Source of the DNA: a virus
Direction: 5' to 3' (one strand)
DNA length: 34,769 bases
IMG/VR virus record: IMGVR_UViG_3300009158_000118
Location: 1 to 34,769 of that record
Made by a program: the position numbers and the translations under genes. Of the stretch, positions 24,664 to 31,624 are shown in pieces (the stretch's first letter is position 1; each line of letters starts with the position of its first letter). Below the pieces are notes generated by a model, which worked only from the letters and a program-made list of their open reading frames with translations, was not told where the DNA came from and did not search any database.

Positions 24664-25242
24664 TTAATTGTTAGATAATATTTTTGGATTGTCAAGTATT
24701 TCTTGACAATAGTCAGCAAGCTTTGAGCTTACTTCTTTAGTTAAAGGATTGGTTTTCTTTATAAAATAGCTACTAGTGGCCATATACTGATAGTTCTTTT
24801 TACTAAAAACTTCATTATAATGATCTGTAGCATCTAGCACAAGATCCCAGTCATATTCGGGGTATGTCTTAAAGAACCAAACAAACTTGTCTTTTAATTC
24901 TTGATTAGATTGTCTAGCCAATTCCCCGGAAGGAAGTCTTTTACCTGGCCAGATTTCTCTGTACTCTTTAATTCGATCATTCATATCAGCTCCTAAAACT
25001 TCACTAGCTACTTTTCGTTTAGTCTTGATAAGAAAAGTCTCATATTCATCAAGTATAACAGCTGCTTTATTAGTTAAATTACCCTTATCGTCTATTAATC
25101 CTTTTGCTTGACACACTAAAGATTCAGCATCTTGATTAATTATGTTTGCAGGTCTTATTTTAGATCGGCAACAATCTAAAAAGTAAATTTGATTAGGACT
25201 CAAGTTCCACTTTATCAGTGTGTTCCAGTGTTGATGGCTCAT
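24664..25242 (-). CDS. Hypothetical protein next to DnaA-like gene
   Basis: The product is 192 residues, mainly helical, with Trp/Tyr-rich elements (IYFLDCCRSKIRP; DKFVWFFKTYPEYDWDLVLDATDHYNE; YMATSSYFIKK). It overlaps the DnaA-domain gene by 50 bases. The place between a DnaA-like initiator and a DnaB-like helicase is where helicase loaders are often found, but there is no Walker motif, so it is not a DnaC-type ATPase. A non-ATPase loader or origin-binding partner is conceivable; unproven. Confidence 0.75.
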   Translation of the reverse strand: MSHQHWNTLIKWNLSPNQIYFLDCCRSKIRPANIINQDAESLVCQAKGLIDDKGNLTNKAAVILDEYETFLIKTKRKVASEVLGADMNDRIKEYREIWPGKRLPSGELARQSNQELKDKFVWFFKTYPEYDWDLVLDATDHYNEVFSKKNYQYMATSSYFIKKTNPLTKEVSSKLADYCQEILDNPKILSNN

Positions 25243-25672
25243 GATGATCGTTTTTTAAAGTTTTAAGAATAGTGTTATACTTCATTTTAAAAATTTCATC
25301 TGTATCATATAAATTCTTAAATGTTGTAATGTTATGTATAACTGTTGTGTGGTCTCTTCCACCTAAGTACTGACCTACACGTTTTAGTGTATAGTTCATT
25401 GATCTTGCAATAAAAAAGAAAATACACCTTAATTCTACTAAACTTCTTGTTCTGTCTTTTGATCCTAATTTTATATCTCTACCACGTGTTTTTGGTAGAA
25501 ATGGAGTAAAATAGTTCTCTAACTCATTAAGTGTTAATATAATAAGTCCATCGTTTGTCATCTCTTTGTCAGTAATAACTGTAGGTTTATAACCTATCTT
25601 TTCTTCAAATTTTAGAATAAACTCTTCAATGAGCTCTTGTTCTATCTTTTTTTTACAATCTGATGCCGTCAT
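25193..25672 (-). CDS. Phage protein with DnaA domain IV (origin-binding helix-turn-helix)
   Basis: The 159-residue protein ends in a clear DnaA C-terminal domain: LVELRCIFFFIARSMNYTLKRVGQYLGG, then GRDHTTV at residues 105-111, the signature loop and helix that in DnaA contacts the DnaA box. The AAA+ domain of DnaA is missing; residues 1-70 are a short acidic/hydrophobic module of unknown type. It is the first gene of the leftward block, next to an A+T-rich spacer, so it may bind the phage origin or regulate this promoter. It may also titrate host DnaA boxes. The domain call is firm; the role is inference. Confidence 0.82.
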   Translation of the reverse strand: MTASDCKKKIEQELIEEFILKFEEKIGYKPTVITDKEMTNDGLIILTLNELENYFTPFLPKTRGRDIKLGSKDRTRSLVELRCIFFFIARSMNYTLKRVGQYLGGRDHTTVIHNITTFKNLYDTDEIFKMKYNTILKTLKNDHHEPSTLEHTDKVELES

Positions 25673-25795
25673 AACTTTTTTAGGTTTGTTCTTGAAAATT
25701 TTGTATATTATAGTGTGTAGAAAAGGGGATCAAAGTTACCTTTTTTCTATCAATCTATATGTATATATTTATAAATTTTTTTAATTTTTTTAGTA
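25673..25795. promoter_or_regulatory. A+T-rich divergent spacer with promoter elements, possible origin
   Basis: This 123-base spacer separates the leftward replication block from the rightward lysis cassette, so it must hold promoters for both. The minus strand has TAACTTTG (25738-25731), 58 bases before the DnaA-like ATG. The plus strand has TAGGTTTG at 25681-25688. The part from 25741 to 25792 is almost only A and T, including TATATGTATATATTTATAAAT. A nearly pure A+T tract next to a DnaA-domain gene is a plausible unwinding element. I see no clear repeated DnaA-box-like 9-mers, so the origin idea is weak. Confidence 0.5.
25731..25738 (-). promoter_or_regulatory. -7 promoter element (TAACTTTG) for the leftward block
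   Basis: The octamer is identical to the -7 box at 17201-17208. It lies 58 bases before the DnaA-domain gene, which starts the long leftward operon. A good -33 TTTG at 19-21 bases is absent (nearest is TTG at a shorter distance), so either a weak or a factor-dependent promoter is suggested. Confidence 0.45.
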
Positions 25796-26131
25796 ATGAG
25801 TGTACCTACTCCAAAAAATTCCATAGCTAACACATTGAAAATCTATGTTTTCCCAGCTTTAGTTACAATTCTAGCCACCCTTATTTGGAGGGATGTTACA
25901 GAAATGAGAACAGACGTTAAAATGTTATTGGCTCAGTCTAATGTAGATAAGACTGAAATTCAACAACTTAAACGTGATGTACAAATGCTTGATCATCAAG
26001 TATTTAAAATACCTGTATCTGTAGCAATGAATGATCAAGAAACAAAATCTAAAGATTATTTATATGCTGATAGGTATTTTAAACATGAAGAAATTTTTGA
26101 TATAACTAAATATATACCCAAAATAGATTAA
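25796..26131 (+). CDS. Small membrane protein with coiled-coil tail (holin-like candidate)
   Basis: The 111-residue product has one hydrophobic helix (about residues 15-31, KIYVFPALVTILATLIW) near the N-terminus, then a charged helical stretch with heptad-like spacing (MRTDVKMLLAQSNVDKTEIQQLKRDVQMLDHQVF). This resembles small phage membrane proteins of the holin/antiholin or accessory lysis type. It is the first gene of the plus-strand cassette that carries the lysozyme. Its exact role is inferred from position. Confidence 0.65.
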   Translation: MSVPTPKNSIANTLKIYVFPALVTILATLIWRDVTEMRTDVKMLLAQSNVDKTEIQQLKRDVQMLDHQVFKIPVSVAMNDQETKSKDYLYADRYFKHEEIFDITKYIPKID

Positions 26132-26133
26132 CA

Positions 26134-26676
26134 ATGGCACAGTATCCTCAAGGAATATTCCAAAGTCTTCAATGGCTTTTAAAGAAAGTTAAAACACTTT
26201 TCTTTACAACTAGACCAATATATGGGTCTTTTTACCATACTGTTCAACAAACAGCTGCCGTTATAAATACAGCATATCCAATGCAATTTGGAACTACAGA
26301 TGTATCCAATGGTATAAGTGTTGTAACTAATGGTACAGGTCTTAGTAGAATCACTGTAGATACCACTGCAAAATATCTTATTACAGTATCTGCTCAAGTA
26401 TGGGAAAATACAGTAACAACAGCTCAAACAGTAGATATTTGGCTTAGAGTGAATGGTGTTAATATTGCTAACTCAAATAGAAAAGTTGAAGTGCAAGGTG
26501 TTGTAAACTTTGTATTGTTTACTAACACATGGACTGTAAATATTCCAGCTAATCAATATGTAGAAATTATGTGGGCTACTAACTCAACAGCTGTTGAATT
26601 AAGATATGATGCTATTAGTGCTCCTCATACAGCTACTCCATCTACTATGGCTACTATTCATAAAATAAGTAACTAA
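26134..26676 (+). CDS. C1q/TNF-like jelly-roll protein
   Basis: The 180-residue product has a basic, aromatic N-terminus (about 1-30, LQWLLKKVKTLFF) and then a strand-rich domain: YGSFYHTVQQTAA, YPMQF, GISVVTN, SRITVDTTAKYLITVSAQV, VDIWLRVNGVNIANS, TNTWTVNIPANQYVEIMW, VELRYDA. This alternation of short strands with a final hydrophobic strand fits the C1q/TNF jelly roll seen in phage tail fibres and decoration proteins, which form trimers. It starts 2 bases after the previous stop, inside the lysis cassette rather than a structural block, so a virion appendage or host-surface binding role is possible. Confidence 0.65.
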   Translation: MAQYPQGIFQSLQWLLKKVKTLFFTTRPIYGSFYHTVQQTAAVINTAYPMQFGTTDVSNGISVVTNGTGLSRITVDTTAKYLITVSAQVWENTVTTAQTVDIWLRVNGVNIANSNRKVEVQGVVNFVLFTNTWTVNIPANQYVEIMWATNSTAVELRYDAISAPHTATPSTMATIHKISN

Positions 26677-26677
26677 T

Positions 26678-26956
26678 ATGACAGCTAAAATTAGAGATAT
26701 TAAAAAGAGAAAATTATCTCATCATAAGACTACATTTAGTATGAAGTCTTACTGGGCTCCTACTCCTAAGAAAGTTAGAAAAATAGGTGATAGCTTACTT
26801 GGTATATTTTCTATTACATCCATGTCATCAATGTTTATGGATAATAAGACTTTAGCTATTATCTCACTTATAGTGGGTGTAATAGGTAAAGTGTTGACTA
26901 ACTTTTTTTCAGAGGAACCTGTTTACATACAAGAAGGAGAAAAAAACTATGAATAG
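26678..26956 (+). CDS. Holin candidate (small membrane protein)
   Basis: The 92-residue product has a strongly basic N-terminus (about 1-38) followed by one long or two short hydrophobic segments (LLGIFSITSMSSMFM and KTLAIISLIVGVIGKVLTNFF, about residues 43-78) and a short acidic tail. This size and layout, directly before spanin-like and lysozyme genes, suggest a holin or related pore protein. It overlaps the next gene by 8 bases. Confidence 0.62.
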   Translation: MTAKIRDIKKRKLSHHKTTFSMKSYWAPTPKKVRKIGDSLLGIFSITSMSSMFMDNKTLAIISLIVGVIGKVLTNFFSEEPVYIQEGEKNYE

Positions 26957-27578
26957 TGAATTCTTAAAAAAGAACTTTATAAACATTGTTGTACTTACAT
27001 TACTAATAATAGTGCTTTTACAAACTTGTAACAAGCATGATAAAGTTGTGGATGGTCCTAAAATCATTAGAGATACTACTTGGGTTATTAAAGATTCTAC
27101 AATTAACAGCAAACCTCAGATTTTTAAGACTGAAGCTTATGGTATTCCTATTGATCGATGGAACACTGAATATCTTCCGGATACTAATTATGATAAGCTT
27201 ATAAAACAATATGAACTTTTAGTTAGAGAACTTTTAGCTAAGAATATATCATCTGATAGTATCAAAATAGATTCAATAGGTCATGTTTATATTATAGATA
27301 CTGTAAGTAAAAATATGATTACAGGAAGAAGTACTCATTATAATCTTAAATATCCAATTATAACTAATACTGTAATAGTTCCTGAAAAAAAGAAATTGCA
27401 GATTTATGTAGGTGGAGGATTGCAAGGACAAAAGGATGAACTAATAAATCAAATAAATGCTGGTCTTTTATTAAAGACTAAAAAAGATCAAATATATGGA
27501 GGTTATTTCGGGATTAACCCTTCCGGTCAATTTCAATTTGGAATACAAACTTATTGGAAGATAAAACTACATAAATGA
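26949..27578 (+). CDS. Spanin-like membrane-anchored periplasmic protein
   Basis: The 209-residue protein has one N-terminal hydrophobic helix (about residues 11-25, INIVVLTLLIIVLLQ) and then a soluble, probably periplasmic, domain. The domain is strand rich and ends in a repeating beta pattern (QIYVGGGLQGQKDEL, INAGLLLKTKKDQIYGGYFGI, GQFQFGIQTYWKIKL), like an outer-membrane-type hairpin series. The position between a holin candidate and the lysozyme, with 4-base overlap to the lysozyme, suggests an i-spanin or similar late lysis protein. There is a Cys at 27 but not a good lipobox. Spanin is inference from position. Confidence 0.6.
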   Translation: MNSEFLKKNFINIVVLTLLIIVLLQTCNKHDKVVDGPKIIRDTTWVIKDSTINSKPQIFKTEAYGIPIDRWNTEYLPDTNYDKLIKQYELLVRELLAKNISSDSIKIDSIGHVYIIDTVSKNMITGRSTHYNLKYPIITNTVIVPEKKKLQIYVGGGLQGQKDELINQINAGLLLKTKKDQIYGGYFGINPSGQFQFGIQTYWKIKLHK

Positions 27579-28048
27579 TAAGAATTAATAACGATTGTAT
27601 AGACTTAATTAAATCTTTTGAAGGTTTATTTTTAAGTGCTTATCATGGTAAAAAAGATAAACCAGGAATAGATACAATAGGATATGGTACAATCAAGTAT
27701 CCTCCTACATATCTTGGTGGTAAAATGGTAAAGCTTGGTGATCCTAATATAACAGAGGCTCAAGCTTTTGAATTTCTTAAATGGGAGGTTGAAAAAATGT
27801 TACCTCAAATTGATTTACTTGTAAGAGATGATTTAACTGTTAATCAGTTTAATGCTCTTACTAGCTTTTGTTATAATCTTGGTACTGGAGCATTAAAAAT
27901 GTCTAATCTTAGAAAAAAGATAAATGTTACTCCTAATGATCCAGGTATAAGAGCTGAATTTATGAAATGGACATGTTCTAATGGAGAATGTGGTATTAAA
28001 GGTCTTATTAGACGTAGAAAAGCTGAAGCTGATTTATACTTTAAATAA
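27575..28048 (+). CDS. Phage lysozyme, GH24 family endolysin
   Basis: The 157-residue enzyme matches T4-type lysozymes: catalytic Glu16 in SFEG, the Y-H-G-K-K-D loop, and D-T-I-G-Y-G-T at residues 33-39, which carries the family Thr of the E...D...T triad. A later NQFNALTSFCYNLGTGAL segment is also conserved. It cleaves the beta-1,4 bond of peptidoglycan to release progeny. It has no signal peptide, so export needs a holin; candidates lie just upstream in the same operon. The active-site loop is longer than in T4, as in several Bacteroides phage members as far as I recall. Confidence 0.9.
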   Translation: MIRINNDCIDLIKSFEGLFLSAYHGKKDKPGIDTIGYGTIKYPPTYLGGKMVKLGDPNITEAQAFEFLKWEVEKMLPQIDLLVRDDLTVNQFNALTSFCYNLGTGALKMSNLRKKINVTPNDPGIRAEFMKWTCSNGECGIKGLIRRRKAEADLYFK

Positions 28049-28054
28049 GCATAA

Positions 28055-28120
28055 ATGAAAAAAAATTTAATTATACTGGCAGTATTATCACTAATATACT
28101 TACTGGCAGGATGCATCTAA
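28055..28120 (+). CDS. Minimal lipopeptide precursor (21 aa) with lipobox
   Basis: ATG at 28055 opens a 21-residue frame that is almost only a lipoprotein signal peptide: M-K-K-N, a hydrophobic core (LIILAVLSLIY), then LLAGC with the lipobox Cys at position 20 and one residue after it. Signal peptidase II would leave a Cys-Ile lipidated dipeptide. It starts 6 bases after the lysozyme stop and 14 before the next gene. A very small o-spanin or lysis peptide is a possible role by analogy with colicin lysis peptides, but its mature part is far shorter. Confidence 0.5.
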   Translation: MKKNLIILAVLSLIYLLAGCI

Positions 28121-28134
28121 TAAATATTTAAACA

Positions 28135-28263
28135 ATGGCAAAAGGTAAATCACTAGGAGATACTAGAAAAGTAAGTTTTGGTAAAAGGAAAAAAGGTAAT
28201 GCTAAAAAAGCATTTAATAAACATACTCCTAGACCAAAGGCATACGTAGGACAAGGACGTTAA
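28135..28263 (+). CDS. Small basic protein (42 aa)
   Basis: The 42-residue product is rich in Lys, Arg and Gly (KGKSLGDTRKVSFGKRKKG, then a KKAFNKHTPRPKAY segment and an end GQGR). It has no hydrophobic core, so it is probably disordered or nucleic-acid binding. From memory, very similar tiny basic proteins recur in Bacteroidetes phages. It is the last gene of the cassette, closed by the terminator at 28322-28357, with a 14-base gap to the lipopeptide gene. Confidence 0.65.
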   Translation: MAKGKSLGDTRKVSFGKRKKGNAKKAFNKHTPRPKAYVGQGR

Positions 28264-28280
28264 CCCTCTATATACATCCT

Positions 28281-28312
28281 ATCCTGTAGAACTACCCTCT
28301 CTGCTACAGGAT
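28281..28312 (+). other. Hairpin between the cassette and its terminator
   Basis: ATCCTGTAG at 28281-28289 pairs perfectly with CTACAGGAT at 28304-28312 around a 14-base loop rich in pyrimidines. No T-run follows, so it is not itself a terminator. It could protect the 3' end of the late transcript or be a processing site. Confidence 0.45.
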
Positions 28313-28321
28313 GAAAAAGTA

Positions 28322-28357
28322 AGGGCCCTACACTATATAGGGCCCTCATTTTTTTTA
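28322..28357. terminator. Strong intrinsic terminator, probably bidirectional
   Basis: AGGGCCCTA (28322-28330) pairs with TAGGGCCCT (28338-28346) around a 7-base loop. Eight T follow on the plus strand (28349-28356), ending the lysis cassette. On the minus strand the same stem is followed by TTACTTTTT, so it can also stop leftward transcription from the VWA gene, whose stop codon at 28355-28357 lies inside the signal. Confidence 0.88.
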
Positions 28358-29866
28358 TATTATTTCACCGTGTTCATTCACTTTACTTATTGACTGACCA
28401 TTAAAGACTACAGCTTGACCTTTGTTAGCATATTCCTTAATAACTTCAGTATTGAAATAATTGAACCTAGCTCCTTCTACACCAATAAAGAAAGCTTTAT
28501 CAGAATAAATGGAACAGCTATCTTCTGCATCTGTAATAACTAATGCATTAACACCATTCTTTTCTATACTTCTAATAGCTTCATCAATAGTAGTACCACC
28601 TCCACAATCTAGCATAGATATAGATATAATATCATTCTTGTATTTTTTCACTCTATTATCAAACTTGTATATGTCATTCAACATATCCATACCTTTGAGT
28701 TTAGCAGCAAATGCTTTACAGAAATCTATTTTACTTATACTTTGTCCATTACTATTTTGTGCACCACAATTAGAAGACATAGATCCTGATACATCTATAT
28801 AGAGATCTATCTTACCTACTTTCTTGGTGTTCTTCACCTGCAAATCTTCAGCAAAAATCTTTCTAAGTTTAGGATGCAGGAGTTCATAATCCTCTAGACC
28901 GGCTATGTTATCACTATTGAACAAGTCTTCATACTCAGTGGTTTGATTAGAACTAAAATAACTAACAGATTTATCTAGTAGTTTCTTAATCTTTTCTTTC
29001 AAACTTCCCATAGAGAGATTGATATTCTCAAGTCTGGCTGCTATTTGTCTCATGAAGTCAGGACTAAGTTTACCTGCCATTCCTCCATCACCGTCTGGTT
29101 TATTAGCATTCTCAAACATTTGATCTTGAACATCTCCGTCCATAGCATCATCCATTTGTTTACACAATTCCTGGGCTTTCTGCATAGCATCCTCTAGCAT
29201 ATTCTTACCCTGTGTGCTGTCCATCATATCCTGCATAGCTTTGTCTACACCATCATTATCAAAATCAGACCCACCATTCAATCCATTCTTAATGTCTTCA
29301 GATGCATTAGGATCTACAAAATCCATAATAGTCATACGGGTGATAAAATAAGATAGGATGTTACGTGCATAAATAGCAGACTTTAGATTGCTATGTTCTG
29401 ACATAATTTTACCTACAGGGTTATTAGCCCTTTCTAAGAATTTAAACTTAGTGTGGTTCTTCTCATCCCTGTCTTCAAAATCAAGCTTATCTATGGGATT
29501 ATAATACATCTTGAAGATGTCTTTAGCCATATGTTTAGGAAATTTTCTATAGTTATCCTGAAACTTTTGATAGAATGCTTGTTGATAAGGTTGTTGTTTT
29601 GGATCAATCTTTTTAAAGTCAGTAGTCTTAGCAAACTTACTATAGTTTTCTTGCACTGCTTTAATATCTTTCATATGAGTGTCCATAATATTCTCAAGCC
29701 TCCATTCATCTATATAATGCATATAGGGCTTGATAAGATCTGGCTTCTTATAAAAATTTATTTTTCCAAATAAACCTTCATCATCTTTATAATAGGATTT
29801 GATTTCTCCTTTCTTTACTTTCTCAAGAATGGTGTATACATTCTTATAATTTTTAGGACTTGCCAT
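28355..29866 (-). CDS. VWA-domain protein, partner of MoxR-type ATPase
   Basis: The 503-residue protein has a C-terminal von Willebrand A domain with a MIDAS metal site: D358-V-S360-G-S362, the threonine loop GGGTTID, and the VITDAED strand end. The N-terminal 330 residues are helical, with an acidic Met/Gln-rich region (DDAMDGDVQDQMFENANKPDGDGGMAGKL shortened here to its character) resembling the linker of CobT/CoxE-like proteins. VWA proteins of this type work with MoxR AAA+ ATPases to remodel or load metal on target proteins. Here the MoxR-type gene lies directly upstream, separated by a terminator of its own. The target is unknown; a phage or host protein complex is possible. Confidence 0.8.
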   Translation of the reverse strand: MASPKNYKNVYTILEKVKKGEIKSYYKDDEGLFGKINFYKKPDLIKPYMHYIDEWRLENIMDTHMKDIKAVQENYSKFAKTTDFKKIDPKQQPYQQAFYQKFQDNYRKFPKHMAKDIFKMYYNPIDKLDFEDRDEKNHTKFKFLERANNPVGKIMSEHSNLKSAIYARNILSYFITRMTIMDFVDPNASEDIKNGLNGGSDFDNDGVDKAMQDMMDSTQGKNMLEDAMQKAQELCKQMDDAMDGDVQDQMFENANKPDGDGGMAGKLSPDFMRQIAARLENINLSMGSLKEKIKKLLDKSVSYFSSNQTTEYEDLFNSDNIAGLEDYELLHPKLRKIFAEDLQVKNTKKVGKIDLYIDVSGSMSSNCGAQNSNGQSISKIDFCKAFAAKLKGMDMLNDIYKFDNRVKKYKNDIISISMLDCGGGTTIDEAIRSIEKNGVNALVITDAEDSCSIYSDKAFFIGVEGARFNYFNTEVIKEYANKGQAVVFNGQSISKVNEHGEII

Positions 29867-29889
29867 AATTAATTGATTTAAAAATAAAC

Positions 29890-29913
29890 CCCCTGGTGTA
29901 GAAACACCAGGGG
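29890..29913 (-). terminator. Intrinsic terminator between MoxR-type and VWA genes
   Basis: CCCCTGGTGT (29890-29899) pairs perfectly with ACACCAGGGG (29904-29913) around a 4-base loop. The minus strand then reads GGTTTATTTTTAAAT. It lies 26 bases past the MoxR-type stop. Partial read-through would set the ratio between the ATPase and its VWA partner. Confidence 0.75.
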
Positions 29914-29939
29914 TAAATTTAAAATATACAAAATGAAAA

Positions 29940-31409
29940 CTAAAACGGATTTGTGTCTTCTACCATATTGTCAAACTCTTCTGATGTTTGATAGTCAGCA
30001 CGAGCTGGATGGTTCTGAAGAATAAACTGCATAGTAGATTCTATTTCTTCCACTTGACCTGTATCCATTACACCTCTAGAAGCATATGTATTAATCAAGC
30101 TTTCTATCTCAGCCACTGCAAGCTCTAAGGCTTCATTGTTGCTGTGAGAATGTAACATCTCCACCTTGGACATAACAGCCTTAATCTCTGGACTCATCAA
30201 TTTGTTCTGCAGCTCTGAACCGGCAGATTGACTAATCATAATTTGTGCTGTTTTTACAAGAGCTTTATCTACACTAATGTCCCATACATAAGATACAGCT
30301 TTAGTAAGCCTTGGTACAAAAGTTAGAGTACGATCTGAACTATGCTGATAGCCTACTTCCAAATACTTGTCTAATTTGTTAGAAGGTATTTCTACAGTGT
30401 CTAACTCTGCTTGATTAGGAATACCAATCTTAAAGCTCTCTCTGTAGTTACGTGCTCCTTTTGCATAATATTTAGATATATCACCTGCAGACACTCTGTT
30501 TACAGTCATCTTTAACATAAATCTGTCCCAGAACGGAGAGTCTTTCTCATCTTTAGGTATTTCATTACATGTAGCAATAAATAACTTCCATTTACATGGG
30601 ATTTTATTCTTACCATTAAATAAGAACTTCTCGTTCATTACACCTAGCATTGCATTTCTAATTGCACTAGATGCTTTATCTACCTCGTTGATTATTACAA
30701 TGTCAGCTTCTGCTACAGGAGCATTTACTTCATATGTATTCTGAGTGAATAACTTACCTAAGTCAGGCATACCTTTAATCTCTGATGCTTTAGTGCCCTC
30801 ATCAGTTTCTAAGATGTACATTTTGTTTTGAAAATCTTCTGCAGTCATCTTACCATCCTTGTTCAACCATGCCTTAGCATATTCTATAATAGTTTTTGTT
30901 TTTGCTACACCTGGCTCACCTATTAGTAATAGTGGTAATCCTGTAGCTTCTGCTAATGCTAGCATCTTAAATACTTCTTCCTTGTTAATTAAGGAAGTTT
31001 CAATGTGACGTACTTCTTGTGTGGTTCTTTTTGTAATTGACTTGGTCTTTGCCATGTTTAGGGGTTTTGTTGTTATTGGTTGTTGTATACTTGGTTGCTG
31101 TGCAGGTGTTGTTTTTCCAGCACTAGGGTCTGGTACCCATCTCTGGACACCTGCACTATTAGCTGCTACTTTCCACCATCTTCCATCATTACCTACTGCT
31201 TGTGTACCTACAGCAAATGCTGTAGCACTATGTGATGGACTAGGTCTTAATGTTTTTGCCATGTCTATGATTGGTTGATTAAAGGTTGGCAAAGATGTCT
31301 GCAGCTGAATCCACTGTTGTTTCGTTACTGCCCACTGCCACCACTGGTTGTTCAACTGGATTGTCTGTCCTATTAGAAATGGATCCTTTGGTACTAATGG
31401 TGTTATCAT
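29940..31409 (-). CDS. MoxR-type AAA+ ATPase with N-terminal Trp-rich repeats
   Basis: From the longest start the protein has 489 residues. The AAA+ core spans about 140-400: Walker A GEPGVAKT at 164-171, Walker B ADIVIINEVDKA at 235-246, sensor 1 FIATCNE at 277-283 and the arginine-bearing SPFWDRF with R296. This is the MoxR/RavA pattern. The N-terminus has two Trp-rich segments (NQWWQWAV near 21-28 and GRWWKVA near 76-82) followed by a Pro/Gln linker, perhaps a small target-binding repeat. Such ATPases act as chaperones with a VWA partner, encoded next here. Its start overlaps the 31279-31623 gene by 131 bases; ATG at 31262 (residue 50) or 31055 (residue 119) would remove the overlap but lose one or both repeats. 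Confidence 0.8.
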   Translation of the reverse strand: MITPLVPKDPFLIGQTIQLNNQWWQWAVTKQQWIQLQTSLPTFNQPIIDMAKTLRPSPSHSATAFAVGTQAVGNDGRWWKVAANSAGVQRWVPDPSAGKTTPAQQPSIQQPITTKPLNMAKTKSITKRTTQEVRHIETSLINKEEVFKMLALAEATGLPLLLIGEPGVAKTKTIIEYAKAWLNKDGKMTAEDFQNKMYILETDEGTKASEIKGMPDLGKLFTQNTYEVNAPVAEADIVIINEVDKASSAIRNAMLGVMNEKFLFNGKNKIPCKWKLFIATCNEIPKDEKDSPFWDRFMLKMTVNRVSAGDISKYYAKGARNYRESFKIGIPNQAELDTVEIPSNKLDKYLEVGYQHSSDRTLTFVPRLTKAVSYVWDISVDKALVKTAQIMISQSAGSELQNKLMSPEIKAVMSKVEMLHSHSNNEALELAVAEIESLINTYASRGVMDTGQVEEIESTMQFILQNHPARADYQTSEEFDNMVEDTNPF

Positions 31410-31623
31410 TCTTAGTGTCGTCTATAATGTTAAAGATTGTAATACTAGTCTCTGCATCTTTTAATGCTGGATGTTTTCTAATAGCCATAATCTGTGGAGC
31501 TGTTGCACCATACTTAGTTTCTATACTTCCATATCCAAGATCATCTTTCTTGAACCATGTTAAACCTTCGTTAAGGTCATTTACTAATTGTGTAACTGTT
31601 AAGTCTACTTTGTTGATTGCCAT
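31279..31623 (-). CDS. Hypothetical protein upstream of MoxR-type gene
   Basis: I place the start at ATG 31623, one base after the UDG stop, giving 114 residues; an earlier ATG at 31695 would overlap the UDG coding end. The first 75 residues look folded (DLTVTQLVNDLNEGLTWF, YGATAPQIMAIRKH, then a strand-like TSITIFNII). The last 35 are low complexity and Thr/Val/Asn rich, and this is the part read in another frame by the MoxR-type ORF. No family recognised. The tight link to UDG and MoxR-type genes suggests one operon. Confidence 0.68.
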   Translation of the reverse strand: MAINKVDLTVTQLVNDLNEGLTWFKKDDLGYGSIETKYGATAPQIMAIRKHPALKDAETSITIFNIIDDTKNDNTISTKGSISNRTDNPVEQPVVAVGSNETTVDSAADIFANL

Positions 31624-31624
31624 T

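Noticed and set aside
25741-25795. Idea of a replication origin with DnaA boxes or iterons
   Set aside because: The tract is A+T rich, but I could not find repeated 9-mers or direct iterons, so I keep it only as a weak possibility within the spacer feature.
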